64,000 bases of DNA from Pectobacterium sp. PL152 (GCA_021907015.1 CP091064.1:682001-746000); one strand, 5' to 3'. Shown: positions 49,277 through 59,845, counted from the first letter of the stretch. Translations and numbers: made by a program. The notes: generated by a model from the sequence alone, not told the origin.

Positions 49277-50725
49277 CTAAAGGGGTGATCGCGCCAAACA
49301 CTCACCTATCTGTGCTCGAATCAGCGAAGCCAATACGATCACGCTTTGCTCGCAGCGCTCGTCCCATGCGTAAGAGGCGTTGAAGCGGAAGTAGCGATCG
49401 TATTTGTCGCCGGTCGTGAACATTTTCCCCGGCGCAATGCTGACGCCCCGCGCCAGCGCACGGCGGTATAGCTCCGTACTGCTGACGCCTTCAGGTAATT
49501 CCAGCCAGAGAAAATAACCGCCTTGGGAATGATTAATGAGGACGTCGCCCGGAAAGTGCCGGCGTAGCGACTGTAATGCCGCGTGTTTACGCTGCTCCAG
49601 CGCCCGCCGCAGGCGGCGCAAATGGCTGTCATAGCTGCTGGTCGCCAGATAATCCGCAATCGCCAGTTGCATGGGTGCGCTGGTTGATAAGGTACTCATA
49701 AGTTGTAAACGCTGAATGCTGCCCGCATAGCTCCCTGCGGCCACCCAGCCAATGCGGAACCCTGCCACCAGATTTTTAGAAAACGAGGAGCAGTGCAGGA
49801 CCGCGCCTTTTTATCCAACGCTTTCGCGGGCAGCGGGCGTTGCAGTCCCGTGTATAGCTCGCTGTAGACATCATCTTCTACCAGCCCGACGCCGTGTTTT
49901 TCCAGCATCGCCACCAGCCGCTGCTTCTTCTCCCAGGACAGCGTGCAGCCGAGCGGGTTATGAAAATTGGTCATCAGCCAGCAGGTTTTGATCGGATAGT
50001 CGTTCAGCGCCTGCTGCAATGCATCAAGATCGATGCCCTGCTGCGGATCGGTTGCAATCGCAATCGCCTTGAGTCTAAGGCGTTCAATCGCCTGTAGCGC
50101 GCCGTAAAACGCCGGAGATTCGATCACCACGTAATCGCCCGGCTCCGTCAGCACCTGAAGGCTGAGATTAGGGACTCCATTGCCCCCGCCGTAATCACAA
50201 TCTCATCGGGCGAGACGGCAATCCCCTGCAACGCATAGCGCTGAGCGATATTCTTCCTTAAGCTCTCATTGCCCGGCGGTAAATTATCCAGTGCGCTGTG
50301 CGGCTGCATATGGCGCGCCACCGAGGCCAGCGAGCGCGTCAACTGACGCTGTGGAAAAAGCTGCGGGTCGGGAAACGCCGATCCGAACGGCATCACTGCC
50401 GGATCTTTGCTGGCCTGAAGCACATCAAAATGAACGCGTTGACGTCCACGTCTTCGGTAAGCTGTACACGCTCCTGCCCCACGGGCGAGTGCAGGCTGTC
50501 CGCAGGTAGTGCGGACAGCTGTGGCGCCGCGTAATAACCCGACTGTGGACGCGACACAATCAGCCCCTGACTTTCCAGCAGTTGATAGGCGTGCAGCACG
50601 GTCATCAGGCTCATACCCGAATGCAGTGATTTCTCCCGCAGCGAGGGCAGTTTGTCGCCCGGCTGCCAAATCCCTTCCTGAAGTTGCTCACGGATCTGGT
50701 GAGCGAGCTGTTCAAACTTTGCCAT
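49277..50725 (-). pseudogene. MocR-type regulator (GntR helix-turn-helix fused to aminotransferase), three frame breaks
   Basis: The N-terminal GntR domain (FEQLAHQIREQLQEGIWQPG, LPSLREKSLHSGMSLMTVLH) is followed by a class I aminotransferase domain with the PLP Lys in CSSFSKNLVAGFRIGW and WLMTNFHNPLGC. Frame breaks: T4/T5 near 50430, A2/A3 near 50170, and one base near 49790. Joined length is about 483 residues, normal for MocR. MocR proteins bind PLP as a signal. No partner enzyme is adjacent except the amidotransferase gene at 50834 which is transcribed toward it; its target is unknown. Confidence 0.86.
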
Positions 50726-50833
50726 AGCGCTACGGTTTCGGTGGGTGAAGCTGTCATGATTATTGGCTCGATCATCAGCAATGAGTGACGATCGAGAAGG
50801 ACGTTTTATCGCGCATAACGCGTTGCTCGAGGG

Positions 50834-51556
50834 CTATTTCGCCGCGTTGCGTTGTACAAAATCCAGCAGGATCTTGCGCGCCCAGACCGGTTCTTGTGGG
50901 ATATCCATCATCCGATCGACATCCCAGCCGCCCTGCCGCAGCGCCGTTTCATTATGGCGCAGACACGTCAGCATAATGTCCGTGCTGAATTCTGGGTGGA
51001 ACTGCACGGTCAACACTTTCTCGCTGTAGCGGATAATCTGGCAGCCGTCCATCTCTGAGCTCGCCAGCACCTGTGCCCCTTCAGGCGCTTCCAGCACGGA
51101 TTGCTGGTGGGTCAGATAAGCACCGAACTGCTGCGGATAATCACGCAGTAATGGGTCTTGTGCAGCGGCTTCATTCGTTGTCACAACCTGAACACCGACT
51201 TCCTTGCCGTTCGGGTTATCCCCTACTTTGCCGCCCAGCGCATCGGCCAGCAATTGATGCCCATAGCACACGCCCAGCAGCGGAATCTCCGCGTAATAGG
51301 CTTCACGCAGCCAGCCAGCGGTGTATTCACTCCAGTCCAGCCGATCCGTGACCATCGACCACGAGCCGGAAATAATCACCGCCGCCAGCGTATCAAACGG
51401 TGGCAGCGACTCGCCACGATCGGGACGCACCACCTGTATCGGCTGTGAATTCCCCTGTACTGCATCGCTAAACCATTTCCCCTGTTGCCCAACCTGAGAG
51501 GCAATGCCTTCCGGCGGTTGGCCCAACTGAATCACCAGCAATACCTTTTCGCTCAT
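50834..51556 (-). CDS. Glutamine amidotransferase (GATase1, YfeJ-like)
   Basis: 240 residues from MSEKVLLVIQLGQPPEG; the frame extension to 51631 has no ribosome site. Nucleophile Cys in GVCYGHQLLADALGG, and His/Glu in VQFHPEFS. It hydrolyses the glutamine side-chain amide, probably for gamma-glutamyl compound or drug detoxification as in YfeJ/GMP-synthase-like proteins. Single gene; MocR lies downstream on the same strand. Confidence 0.88.
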   Translation of the reverse strand: MSEKVLLVIQLGQPPEGIASQVGQQGKWFSDAVQGNSQPIQVVRPDRGESLPPFDTLAAVIISGSWSMVTDRLDWSEYTAGWLREAYYAEIPLLGVCYGHQLLADALGGKVGDNPNGKEVGVQVVTTNEAAAQDPLLRDYPQQFGAYLTHQQSVLEAPEGAQVLASSEMDGCQIIRYSEKVLTVQFHPEFSTDIMLTCLRHNETALRQGGWDVDRMMDIPQEPVWARKILLDFVQRNAAK

Positions 51557-51661
51557 CGTCCTGTTCTGCCCGTACTTGAAAATACTATCAACCTGAAAAC
51601 CTACGTCTGAAAAATCATAAGAATATGGCACGCACGGCTTCTTATGAACGCACTTGAGTAG

Positions 51662-52117
51662 CTACAATTTGTCAAAAGGTGGATCTGTCTGAACGCGAGA
51701 GGATAACTCTTTGACCTTCAGCCAGAACTGCGCAGAAGAGACGATCTTCCCCAACGCATTAGCTAATGACTCCTGATCCCAACAATCGACCCTTTCTCCC
51801 TGGTATTCAATTGTAAAAGGGTAACCATCGGCATGTTGTTCCCATATGGCAATATTTGAAATAACACCATCATATATAATGCCCAAGCCCCCTTTTGGTC
51901 GGATGCTAAGTTCACGGTCATTGTCATATTCTTCTATTTTTTTCCCATTCAGAAAACGGGTTGGCTTTACGAACTCGATTTATTGTTAAATGCCCATTCA
52001 GCTCGCTTTCTAACTCTTTATTTAATAAGCGAAAGACATCCCCAATATCTTTGTGATTTTTTCAACATGGGAGGCAGATTCCTGTCCTGCCTTAATAAAT
52101 TCTTTAAATTGAAACAT
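51662..52117 (-). pseudogene. Small hypothetical protein overlapping the EEP gene, two frame breaks
   Basis: Pieces: MFQFKEFIKAGQESASHVEK (52117) then KITKILG; after one lost G (G4) DVFRLLNKELESELNGHLTI; after the A7 run near 51943 the frame IEEYDNDRELSIRPKGGLGI and GERVDCWDQESLANALGK to the stop at 51662. Rejoined it is about 150 residues and acidic. It begins inside the last codons of the EEP-family gene (overlap 14 bases), so both are coupled. I do not recognise the family. By position an immunity or partner protein for the EEP protein is possible but not shown. Confidence 0.55.
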
Positions 52118-53016
52118 TCGCTGCCCCTTTTTTTCTGACACAACCAATGACAGGCATGTGGTCAAAATAATGCTGACTATCCAGAATAGCAGCACGCAAT
52201 ACATCCGTTAGTACGACACCTGTCGCCGCCTCATCCAGATACCACGGTCCCGAACTAAGGAAATTACCCGAAAAAATGATCTGATCGAAAGCCGACCAGA
52301 CATTACGACTCCCCGATTTACTATAACAGGTTCCAAAATCATGTTGCCGTTCTTCAATTGAGAATGGCACTCGGGCCGAGAGCGTTTTCCAGTAGGGGTT
52401 ATAGAGCCAATAATCAGGCTGAGAGAGTACCAATGCACGATCGTTGGTTGCCGAAAGGTTTTTAAACAGGCTGTGGGCATAGGGTTCATCGTTATAATCG
52501 CCCATTAGAATCACCTGCTGCTTATCAGCAAGAAGAGAATCAACAAAGCCCCTTAGCCCGATAGAGCATTTATTTCTAAAATCCTCAGCAATGGTTCGTA
52601 ACTGACTCGGCCAGTGTGAAACCAACATGTTTATTTCGTAAGCCGCTTCCGCTTTAAACGCTATTTTTAATTGCTGTGCAATTTTGAGCGATGAGCTGCC
52701 AATTCGGCCAGTATGCGTCTTCCCTTGGGTAACCGCGATGCGAGTTGAACGATAAAAATAGCCGATATCAAATTGGCCTCCAGTTGGCGTAGTGTCATCC
52801 ATAAATTCGGATGCAATATCGATGTCCAGAAGTCCTTCAACCAGTAATTAGAAAGAGGTTTGATTCACTTCACAAACTGCTAATAGATCAATGTGTTCAT
52901 GAATAAAAAGATGTCTGATGATCCCAACAGCATCGGCGACATTACCCCGACTTTGCCAATCTTTTTATACCAGGAGGCGATATCGCACAGTTCCAAAAAG
53001 CAAAACGAAAACTCAA
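52104..53016 (-). pseudogene. Endonuclease/exonuclease/phosphatase (EEP) family gene, disrupted
   Basis: The intact stretch 52104-52802 holds VILMGDYNDEP (metal/catalytic Asp-Tyr-Asn), a C-terminal SAFDQIIFSG and DHMPVIGCV, which are the late EEP motifs. Upstream, a TTG start at 53016 (preceded by AAGG) gives LSFRFAFWNCAISPPGIKRL, then one base change of frame near 52950 gives VADAVGIIRHLFIHEHIDLL and AVCEVNQT with an in-frame TAA near 52846. Members act as nucleases or phosphatases. The breaks may be sequence errors or a real null. The downstream small gene overlaps it. Confidence 0.7.
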
Positions 53017-53169
53017 TGTAATCAGCCTTGAGAGAGGTAATCCTATGCATTGAATTTAATCACAAATCGCTCTTCCAGGTAATACGCTGGGTGAAATTTC
53101 GCACTGCTTCGCAGATTCAAAACATCACCCAACCAAAAACGCAGAGAGCGCAATCAAAAACAGAAAAGA

Positions 53170-53661
53170 TTAGATGGAAGGCTGTTGACGATAGGCCAGA
53201 GAGAAAACGTCATAAAAATCTACGTCGCCTTTCGTCCTCTGAATTTTCTCTATCCCCGCCTTCACCGCAGACGGTACCTGCTCATTGCGTAGCAGTTTAT
53301 CCAGCGTGTCCTGCGACACGTGGCGGATTGTAAACCACTCGCCGTTATAGCACACACGTAAATCCAGAGTGTCGATGTCTTCAAAGCGATAGGTTGGATT
53401 AATATCCATCGAAAGTGCCAGCGTCATCACCAGCAGGAAAACGGTAAAACCGATCAGATACGGTAAACCAAAATAAGAGGCATAAAAGAGGATGAGCGCG
53501 ACCGGCACGTAGCTCACCAGCATCGCGGTAAACAAATAAGGGTGAGACTGCATGAATTTACGGCTGAAACGTATTTTATTGTCGCGTTTTTCTTCCCGGT
53601 TAATGCGTTCGATCTCTTCGGTAAGAAGGCGTTTTACTTCGTCCATCGTCGTCACCATCAT
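53170..53661 (-). CDS. ylaC: Inner-membrane protein YlaC
   Basis: 163 residues from MMVTTMDEVKRLLTEEIERI (an ATG five codons later, MDEV, is equally possible). Two hydrophobic helices (PYLFTAMLVSYVPVALILFY, LIGFTVFLLVMTLALSM) and the C-terminal part (YRFEDIDTLDLRVCYNGEWF, DFYDVFSLAYRQ) match E. coli YlaC. Function unknown. Single gene. Confidence 0.9.
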   Translation of the reverse strand: MMVTTMDEVKRLLTEEIERINREEKRDNKIRFSRKFMQSHPYLFTAMLVSYVPVALILFYASYFGLPYLIGFTVFLLVMTLALSMDINPTYRFEDIDTLDLRVCYNGEWFTIRHVSQDTLDKLLRNEQVPSAVKAGIEKIQRTKGDVDFYDVFSLAYRQQPSI

Positions 53662-53807
53662 GCTTAAGGAATACAACACTGCTGGCGTCGATTAGAACAT
53701 AGCCATATAAGAGATAACAGATACAGTTTTCGACAGATTGACTATAACAGTTTGTCTGCTGCCGGGAAAGAGTATCCCGACAGCATTAGATGACGGCGTC
53801 GTAGGGA

Positions 53808-54437
53808 TTACGGAATGGCAGGCATGGTGAGATCGGGATCGATCAGATTATAGATCTGATTGCCAAACACAGGCTGTTGCAGCAGTTGATCAACCGCCAG
53901 CGCCACATCCCAGCGGGACACCAGTCCCAACGTCGCCGCGCCTTGCGTCAGTTGCGCATTGTGCGTCGCCACCACATCCAGCAGGCCGCCGGGGCGTACA
54001 ATACAGTGATCCAACGAACTGCTTTGCAACCAGCTTTCTGCCAGCGACTTCTCACGTACCGCGAAGCCAAACGCGGCTCTGGCGCGTGGCGACAGCTGTG
54101 GCCAGCTATCGCCACAGCCCAGCGACGTCACCAGCAGCATACGTTTGATACCCGCCTGTTCTGCGCCATCGATCACCGTCCGGTGCCCCTGATAATTTAC
54201 CGTACCGCCGCCCATTGTCGATACCACAATGGCCGAGGGGCCGGCCACACGGCAGGCTTCTGCGACCGTTTCCGGGTCGCAGGCATCGCCTTCCACTACC
54301 GTCATCCCCTGCTCACGCCAGTGTTTGGCCTGTTCAGGATTACGCAAGACAAGTACGACCGCCTGCTCGCACTCAATCGCGCGCTGTAATAAACAGGCGC
54401 CAACCCCATTGCCCGCGCCGAAAAGTAACCACGTCAT
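53808..54437 (-). CDS. chuY: NAD(P)H-binding protein, anaerobilin reductase ChuY/HutY-like
   Basis: 209 residues with an atypical SDR fold: LLFGAGNGVGACLLQRAI at the start, VVSTMGGGTVNYQGHRTVID, and MLLVTSLGCGD. ChuY of E. coli O157 reduces anaerobilin, the product of ChuW. Its start overlaps the hutX stop (ATGA), so it is the third gene of a hutW-hutX-chuY operon. Substrate assignment rests on synteny and family. Confidence 0.82.
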   Translation of the reverse strand: MTWLLFGAGNGVGACLLQRAIECEQAVVLVLRNPEQAKHWREQGMTVVEGDACDPETVAEACRVAGPSAIVVSTMGGGTVNYQGHRTVIDGAEQAGIKRMLLVTSLGCGDSWPQLSPRARAAFGFAVREKSLAESWLQSSSLDHCIVRPGGLLDVVATHNAQLTQGAATLGLVSRWDVALAVDQLLQQPVFGNQIYNLIDPDLTMPAIP

Positions 54438-54934
54438 ACCTGCTCCGGTTGTAATTCACTCGCCAGCGCGCGGAACGCCTCAACCTGAGCGCTCAGCAGT
54501 TGGCGGTGGCTGTCTCGTCCAAGGAAGATTTTAAACATCGCCGCACCGTTGGCATTAAAGAACACCACGGACGCCGTGTCCATCCCCATAAACTTACGCT
54601 CAATAAACGCAATGTGCTGACAGCTCGTCGCGCGGATATGCCCACTCAGGCCATTTTTGCCACGTAGGTTAAAGTAACCGTGGCGATGTGTACCGGTTGG
54701 CAGCTCACTCTTGAATTCCAGAATTGCGTCCGCCGTATGGCTAATCAACGTCACTTCACCCCAGGTCGCTATTGTGTCCCACACCTGATCGAAACGATCG
54801 CCCGTCGCCAGCGTACGCTGCGCCGCAGGCAAAGCCTCAACGACGGCAAACAGCGAGGTATTGTACTTTCCGGCAATCTCTTCCAATGTGCCATCAGGGT
54901 TGGTTGCCAGTAATTCATTCAGTGTCATGGTCAT
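54434..54934 (-). CDS. hutX: Haem utilisation carrier protein HutX/ChuX
   Basis: 166 residues. Start MTMTLNELLATNPDGTLEEI with GGAG 8 bases upstream of the first ATG. Motifs QVWDTIATWGEVTLISHT, GTHRHGYFNLRGKNGLSGHI and RKFMGMDTASVVFFN match ChuX/HutX. It binds haem in the cytoplasm and hands it to the degradative enzyme ChuW. It sits between hutW (15 bases gap) and chuY (overlap). Confidence 0.92.
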   Translation of the reverse strand: MTMTLNELLATNPDGTLEEIAGKYNTSLFAVVEALPAAQRTLATGDRFDQVWDTIATWGEVTLISHTADAILEFKSELPTGTHRHGYFNLRGKNGLSGHIRATSCQHIAFIERKFMGMDTASVVFFNANGAAMFKIFLGRDSHRQLLSAQVEAFRALASELQPEQV

Positions 54935-54948
54935 GGTTGCGTCTCCGG

Positions 54949-56262
54949 TTAGTGCGCATGCGCTTCGGCATTCAGCTGAGGGATAATTTGTTGTAATGCC
55001 TGCATCAGGTTGTTTGCCCAGAAGCGACCATCGTTGGTCAGGCGCAGACAGGTGGAATCGTCACAGGTCAGCCCGGCCTGATGCCACTGGCTAAGTAACG
55101 GCTGAAGTTCACGGGCATGTGGAGTCAACTGAGGCAGCGTGATGCGGCCCACTTCAATCCCCGCCTGAAGCTGATGCTGCCATGGCCCAGTCGGACTGGC
55201 GGGCGTCATCATCATGATCGGTTTTTGCCCCTGATCGATCTGCTGATAATAGCGCTCCAGACTGCGTTCCATCATGTAGGCTTGCCCGTTTATATTGCCA
55301 CCCGCGCCGCTTCCCATTGCCAGACAGTCCGCACCTTGTTTAATCAACAGGTTGTACAGATTGCGTTCACGCGTGGTGCGCGCCCAGTGGCTATTGCTGA
55401 GCTGGTGCCAGCCGGCGTCAGCCAGAAACGCTGCGCCAGTCCGATAGAAATCACGTCGCGCAATCACATCAGGCAGCGCCACACGCTGGTTTTCGGCGGC
55501 TTTCGCCAGCGGCGTGGTTGGTAACAGATTCAGTGCATACAGATCGACGCCGTCTAACGGTAAATCGCTGACGATAGCCAGATCTTCGCGCCAGATTTCC
55601 GGCGTTTGTTCCGGCAGGCCAAACATCAGATCGCACACCACGGCAGCTTTGTCGCGCTCGCACAGGCGTTCAAGGAAGCGGATTGACTGCTGTTTATCTG
55701 AGGTACGCGCCATACGCTGACGAATGCGGGTATCAAACGTCTGAATCCCGATGGAGAAGCGGTTCGCTCCCGCATCCAGACAGGCATCGATCCGCTCATC
55801 GTCAAAATCCATCGCCCGCCCTTCTACTGTGATTTCACAGTCCGGTGCCAGCGGCAGGGAGGTGCGGATCGCGCGAATGATCTGCGACAGCTCATCGGCT
55901 GCCAGCGCCGTTGGCGTGCCACCGCCAAAGTACACCGCATGAATGGGCGCAGACTGGTGCAGCGGGCTGTCCGCCTCCATCGCCAGTTCCTGCAACAGGT
56001 AGCGGGTATAGGTCGCCGTGCTGTCATCACGCAGTTTGTTCTGGTAAAAACCGCAGAACGTGCAGTGCGTCGCGCAGAAAGGAATATGCAGGTAGAGCAG
56101 ACGTTTACGCGCAGGCACGATTTGCTGTTTCAGCGCCTGCCAACCGGCCGGAATCTGTTCTGGTGAAAGTGGCACATGGTTGCGCCAAGGCATTGCCATA
56201 CGTCGGGCGCTAAAAGGCTGCTCACCGGGCTCGGCATAATACGGCGTCAAATCGATGTTCAT
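54949..56262 (-). CDS. hutW: Anaerobilin synthase, radical SAM haem-degrading methyltransferase ChuW/HutW
   Basis: 437 residues from MNIDLTPYYAEPGEQPF. The radical SAM cluster is CATHCTFC (Cys63, Cys67, Cys70), followed by HAVYFGGGTPTALA and HemN-like segments (GADCLAMGSGAGGNINGQAY). ChuW opens the haem ring without oxygen, releasing iron and giving anaerobilin. First gene of the operon with hutX and chuY, and a Fur-like box lies 31 bases upstream of the start. No haem receptor or importer is in this window. Confidence 0.93.
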   Translation of the reverse strand: MNIDLTPYYAEPGEQPFSARRMAMPWRNHVPLSPEQIPAGWQALKQQIVPARKRLLYLHIPFCATHCTFCGFYQNKLRDDSTATYTRYLLQELAMEADSPLHQSAPIHAVYFGGGTPTALAADELSQIIRAIRTSLPLAPDCEITVEGRAMDFDDERIDACLDAGANRFSIGIQTFDTRIRQRMARTSDKQQSIRFLERLCERDKAAVVCDLMFGLPEQTPEIWREDLAIVSDLPLDGVDLYALNLLPTTPLAKAAENQRVALPDVIARRDFYRTGAAFLADAGWHQLSNSHWARTTRERNLYNLLIKQGADCLAMGSGAGGNINGQAYMMERSLERYYQQIDQGQKPIMMMTPASPTGPWQHQLQAGIEVGRITLPQLTPHARELQPLLSQWHQAGLTCDDSTCLRLTNDGRFWANNLMQALQQIIPQLNAEAHAH

Positions 56263-56292
56263 TAACGGCCCCCAAATAATCAATAAAATAAA

Positions 56293-56311
56293 TTAAATGA
56301 TAATTATTTTT
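56293..56311 (-). promoter_or_regulatory. Fur-like box upstream of hutW
   Basis: The sequence AAATGATAATTATTTTTAT contains TGATAAT followed by an AT-rich half that matches the reverse Fur heptamer at 5 of 7 positions. Position just before the hutW start and the iron-haem role support Fur control. Confidence 0.6.
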
Positions 56312-56621
56312 ATTTGGCAACGAGGAGAAAACGTAAATGGATGAGCTGAATTTGAATACAGCAAAATAATGACAGGGGTTAACAAACTGTTTTCTTTTTG
56401 TGCAAACTGAAAATCATGCAGAAAAACGTATTGCTATTTTATTTCAAATGGTTACGGTGTATCCCTCTTTGTTTTTTAACAAGTACGAAAAAAAAAACAG
56501 CGTTTATTAAAGTTCGTTAATTTGAGTAATAAATACAGGCAGGATCGAAGAATGCTTCCGTCCGATGGCATCGGCGAAAAGAAATAAACAGCGCACAGAG
56601 AGAACGAAAGAAAGGAGAATA
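56312..56621. other. AT-rich gap between hutW and ybiT
   Basis: About 310 bases, A/T-run rich. No credible gene; the minus-strand frame 56476-56661 has no ribosome site or resemblance. Nothing else recognised apart from the ybiT terminator that follows. Confidence 0.5.
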
Positions 56622-56659
56622 GCCGACCTTCAGGCCATGATTTAGGCCTGAAAGTCGGC
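56622..56659 (-). terminator. Hairpin terminator of ybiT
   Basis: GCCGACTTTCAGGCC and GGCCTGAAGGTCGGC form a 15-base stem around an 8-base loop, 8 bases after the ybiT stop. It lacks a strong U-tract but the stem is strong and symmetrical. Confidence 0.65.
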
Positions 56660-56666
56660 ATAGGGC

Positions 56667-58258
56667 TTACTGAATACCCTGACTACGCAGGTAATCTTCA
56701 TAGTTACCGGTGAAATCAATCACTTTATTTGGCGTAATTTCCAGAATACGGGTCGCCAACGAGCTGACAAATTCACGGTCATGAGAGACGAACAGCAGCG
56801 TCCCTTCATACATTTCCAGCGCCATATTCAGCGATTCAATGGATTCCATATCCAGGTGGTTGGTCGGTTCATCCATCACCAGAATATTCGGACGCTGCAT
56901 CATCAGCTTACCGAACAGCATGCGACCTTTTTCACCACCGGATAACACCTTCACTTTCTTCTTGATGTCATCCTGGCTGAACAGCAAACGACCGAGTATG
57001 CTGCGCACGGCCTGCTCGTCGTCTTTTTCCTGTTTCCACTGGCTCATCCAGTCAAAAACGGTCAGCGTCTCATCGAATTCGTATTCGTGATCCTGTGCGT
57101 AGTAGCCAATTTTGAGTTTTCAGACCATTTCACCGTACCGCTATCAGGCTCGAAATCACCGACCAGCGTTTTCAGCAATGTCGATTTACCGATACCGTTG
57201 GCACCCAGAATAGCGACTTTCTCACCCACCTCGACCATCAAACCCAGCTTGCTAAACAGCGGGCCATTATCAAAACCTTTGCTCAACGCTTCAACTTCCA
57301 GCGCATTACGGAACAGTTTCTTATCCTGATCGAAACGGATAAACGGGTTTTGACGGCTGGACGCTTTCACTTCATCCAGTTGGATTTTATCGATCTGGCG
57401 CGCACGCGATGTCGCCTGTTTGGATTTAGAGGCGTTGGCGCTAAAGCGGCTAACGAACGATTGCAGTTCGGAGATTTGCGCTTTCTTCTTGGCGTTATCG
57501 GCCAGTAGACGCTCGCGAGCCTGCGTTGCGGCCGTCATGTATTCATCGTAGTTACCGGGGTAAATACGCAGTTCGCCGTAGTCCAGATCCGCCATGTGCG
57601 TACAGACCATATTCAGGAAGTGACGGTCATGCGAAATGATGATCATGGTGCTGTTACGCTCGTTCAGCACCTGCTCCAGCCAGCGGATAGTATCGATATC
57701 CAGGTTGTTGGTAGGTTCGTCGAGCAGCAGGATATCGGGATCGGCAAACAGCGCCTGCGCCAACAGGACACGCAATTTCCAGCCGGGAGCAATCTCACTC
57801 ATCAAACCATAGTGCTGCTCAACCGGAATCCCTACGCCCAGTAACAGTTCGCCGGCACGAGATTCTGCGCTGTAACCATCCATCTCACCGTATTGTACTT
57901 CCAGATCGGCAACTTTATAGCCGTCCTCTTCGCTCATTTCAGCCAATGAGTAGATACGATCGCGCTCTTCTTTTACCGCCCACAGCTCCCCGTGGCCCAT
58001 GATGACGGTATCCAGTACGCTGTATTTTTCAAAAGCGAACTGATCCTGACGCAGTTTACCCAGGCGCTCATTAGGATCGAGGAAGACATTACCGGCGCTC
58101 GGCACCAGATCGCCACCGAGAATCTTCATGAATGTAGATTTACCGCAGCCATTTGCGCCAATCAAACCGTAACGATTGCCACCGCCAAATTTAACGGAAA
58201 TGTTTTCAAACAACGGCTTGCTGCCGAACTGCATGGTGATATTGTTGGTACTTAACAC
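56667..58258 (-). pseudogene. ybiT: ABC-F ATPase YbiT, one frame break
   Basis: Two ABC domains: first Walker [17 protein letters not shown] and [11 protein letters not shown], then [20 protein letters not shown] linker, second Walker [17 protein letters not shown], signature [22 protein letters not shown] lost A in the run near 57118 (A4 should be A5) separates WSENSK from [23 protein letters not shown] 58258 ([17 protein letters not shown]) matches E. coli YbiT start; ATG 58235 is alternative. ABC-F proteins bind the ribosomal E site. Single gene; ends at a terminator. Length about 530 residues. Confidence 0.92.
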
Positions 58259-58375
58259 AGCACTTATACTCGAGTCGGAATGTGATTTGGCGCGCATTAT
58301 GCCACAAGCGCGCGACAGGATCGCGGTTAGTTTTGAGTAATATTTAAGCGATAGCGCATACAGGAGAGAAATGCG

Positions 58376-59272
58376 ATGCCGATAGTACGTCGTTTCAAAC
58401 AGGTCGACGTTTTTACCCAACAGCCTTTCAAGGGCAATCCGCTTGCCGTCATTCTGGAAGCAAATGGATTAACCGATGCGCAAATGCAGAATATCGCGCG
58501 TTGGACAAACCTGTCAGAAACCACGTTTGTCCTGCCAGCCACCGATCCTCTGGCGGATTACCACGTACGCATTTTTACGCCAGAATCGGAAATGCCCTTT
58601 GCCGGACACCCGACGCTAGGCACCGCGCATGCTCTGCTGGAAGAAGGATTGCGCCCTAAATCCCCAGGTCAGTTAGTGCAACAGTGCGGTGTTGGCTTAG
58701 TGCCGATCAATATTCATGACGATGGCAGTCTGGCTTTTCACGCACCGCAGGCCACCATGGTTCCGTTCGGTGACGAGCATATGCCACTGCTGGAAAAAAC
58801 GCTTGGCATTACTGGTTCTGATAATGCTGCTATCGATAAACGCTACCCGCCCACCGCAGTACACATGGGTATTCGCTGGCTGGTGATTCGTGTAGACAGC
58901 GCCGACACCTGTCTGAACATCACACCCGATGCAGATGCACTCTCAGCCGTGCAAAACCTCAGCCAGACTAATGGCATTGCCATCTACGGCCCGCACGATA
59001 ACGCGACGCCAGCCGATTATGAAGTTCGCGCGCTCTATATTGAACGTAGCCATCTCAAAGAAGATCCGGTTACCGGCAGTGCCAACGCTTGTCTGGCAGC
59101 GCTGCTTCGCCAGCAGCACTCGACCAATAACGTCACCGCGCCACTCAGTTACCTGGCACGACAGGGTACAATGCTGCACTGCGATGGCCGGATTACCGTC
59201 ACTTACCTGAACGATGAACCTTGGATCGGCGGGCACAGCGTCACGATCGTTGACGGTACCTTGCAGGGATAA
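58376..59272 (+). CDS. PhzF-family isomerase (YddE-like)
   Basis: 298 residues of the diaminopimelate-epimerase-like fold. Catalytic Glu in [11 protein letters not shown]; substrate-binding motifs [14 protein letters not shown] and [15 protein letters not shown]. PhzF isomerises trans-2,3-dihydro-3-hydroxyanthranilate in phenazine synthesis; enterobacterial YddE-type proteins have unknown substrates. Divergent from ybiT, and the next gene starts 12 bases after its stop. Confidence 0.9.
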   Translation: MPIVRRFKQVDVFTQQPFKGNPLAVILEANGLTDAQMQNIARWTNLSETTFVLPATDPLADYHVRIFTPESEMPFAGHPTLGTAHALLEEGLRPKSPGQLVQQCGVGLVPINIHDDGSLAFHAPQATMVPFGDEHMPLLEKTLGITGSDNAAIDKRYPPTAVHMGIRWLVIRVDSADTCLNITPDADALSAVQNLSQTNGIAIYGPHDNATPADYEVRALYIERSHLKEDPVTGSANACLAALLRQQHSTNNVTAPLSYLARQGTMLHCDGRITVTYLNDEPWIGGHSVTIVDGTLQG

Positions 59273-59284
59273 GGGAGGGATTTT

Positions 59285-59845
59285 ATGGAAACGCCGGTTG
59301 TAGATCCGTTATTTGCAGACAAACTGTATGAGCTACGTCATCAGCCCCATCTGCGCCTAACGATACAGGAAGAATGCGATGCCGATGCGCTCTTCACCCT
59401 GATTCAGCAGGAAAAAGCGCGTCTGTGGCGGACGTTACCCTGGCCGGACTCCGTCAAGAACGTCGATGACACCCGTGAAACGATTCGTGGCAACCGGAAG
59501 GCATTCTTCGACAAAACGTCCGCCGTATATGTTATCCGCTGGGACGATGCGCTGGCTGGCATCGTCTCCTTCAACACGATTCAGGATAAAGAAGGCGTCA
59601 TCGGCTACTGGATCGCCGAAGCCTTTGAAGGTAAAGGCATCGTTTCTCAGGCTGTCAGTACACTAATAGCCGCCTATACCGATGCGAATCTCGTTGGGCG
59701 CTGCGTCATCAGAGCTTCAACCGCCAACACGCGTAGCAACGCTGTCGCCCAACGGCTTGGCTTCCGCTTTCACCACACGGAGAAAGACGCCGAGCAGATT
59801 GGCGAGCAGTGGTTCGATCACAATATTTATCACTATCCCACCTGA
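59285..59845 (+). CDS. GNAT N-acetyltransferase, RimJ/RimL-like
   Basis: 186 residues. N-terminal VDPLFADKLYELRHQPHLRL, then GNAT core GYWIAEAFEGKGIVSQAVST and RASTANTRSNAVAQRLGFRF. RimL-type enzymes acetylate the N-terminus of ribosomal or other proteins. It follows the PhzF gene by 12 bases with GGAGG upstream, so they are likely one transcript. Confidence 0.9.
   Translation: METPVVDPLFADKLYELRHQPHLRLTIQEECDADALFTLIQQEKARLWRTLPWPDSVKNVDDTRETIRGNRKAFFDKTSAVYVIRWDDALAGIVSFNTIQDKEGVIGYWIAEAFEGKGIVSQAVSTLIAAYTDANLVGRCVIRASTANTRSNAVAQRLGFRFHHTEKDAEQIGEQWFDHNIYHYPT

Noticed and set aside
56476-56661. Small minus-strand frame before ybiT terminator
   Set aside because: Low-complexity and hydrophobic by chance, overlaps the ybiT terminator hairpin, no ribosome site.
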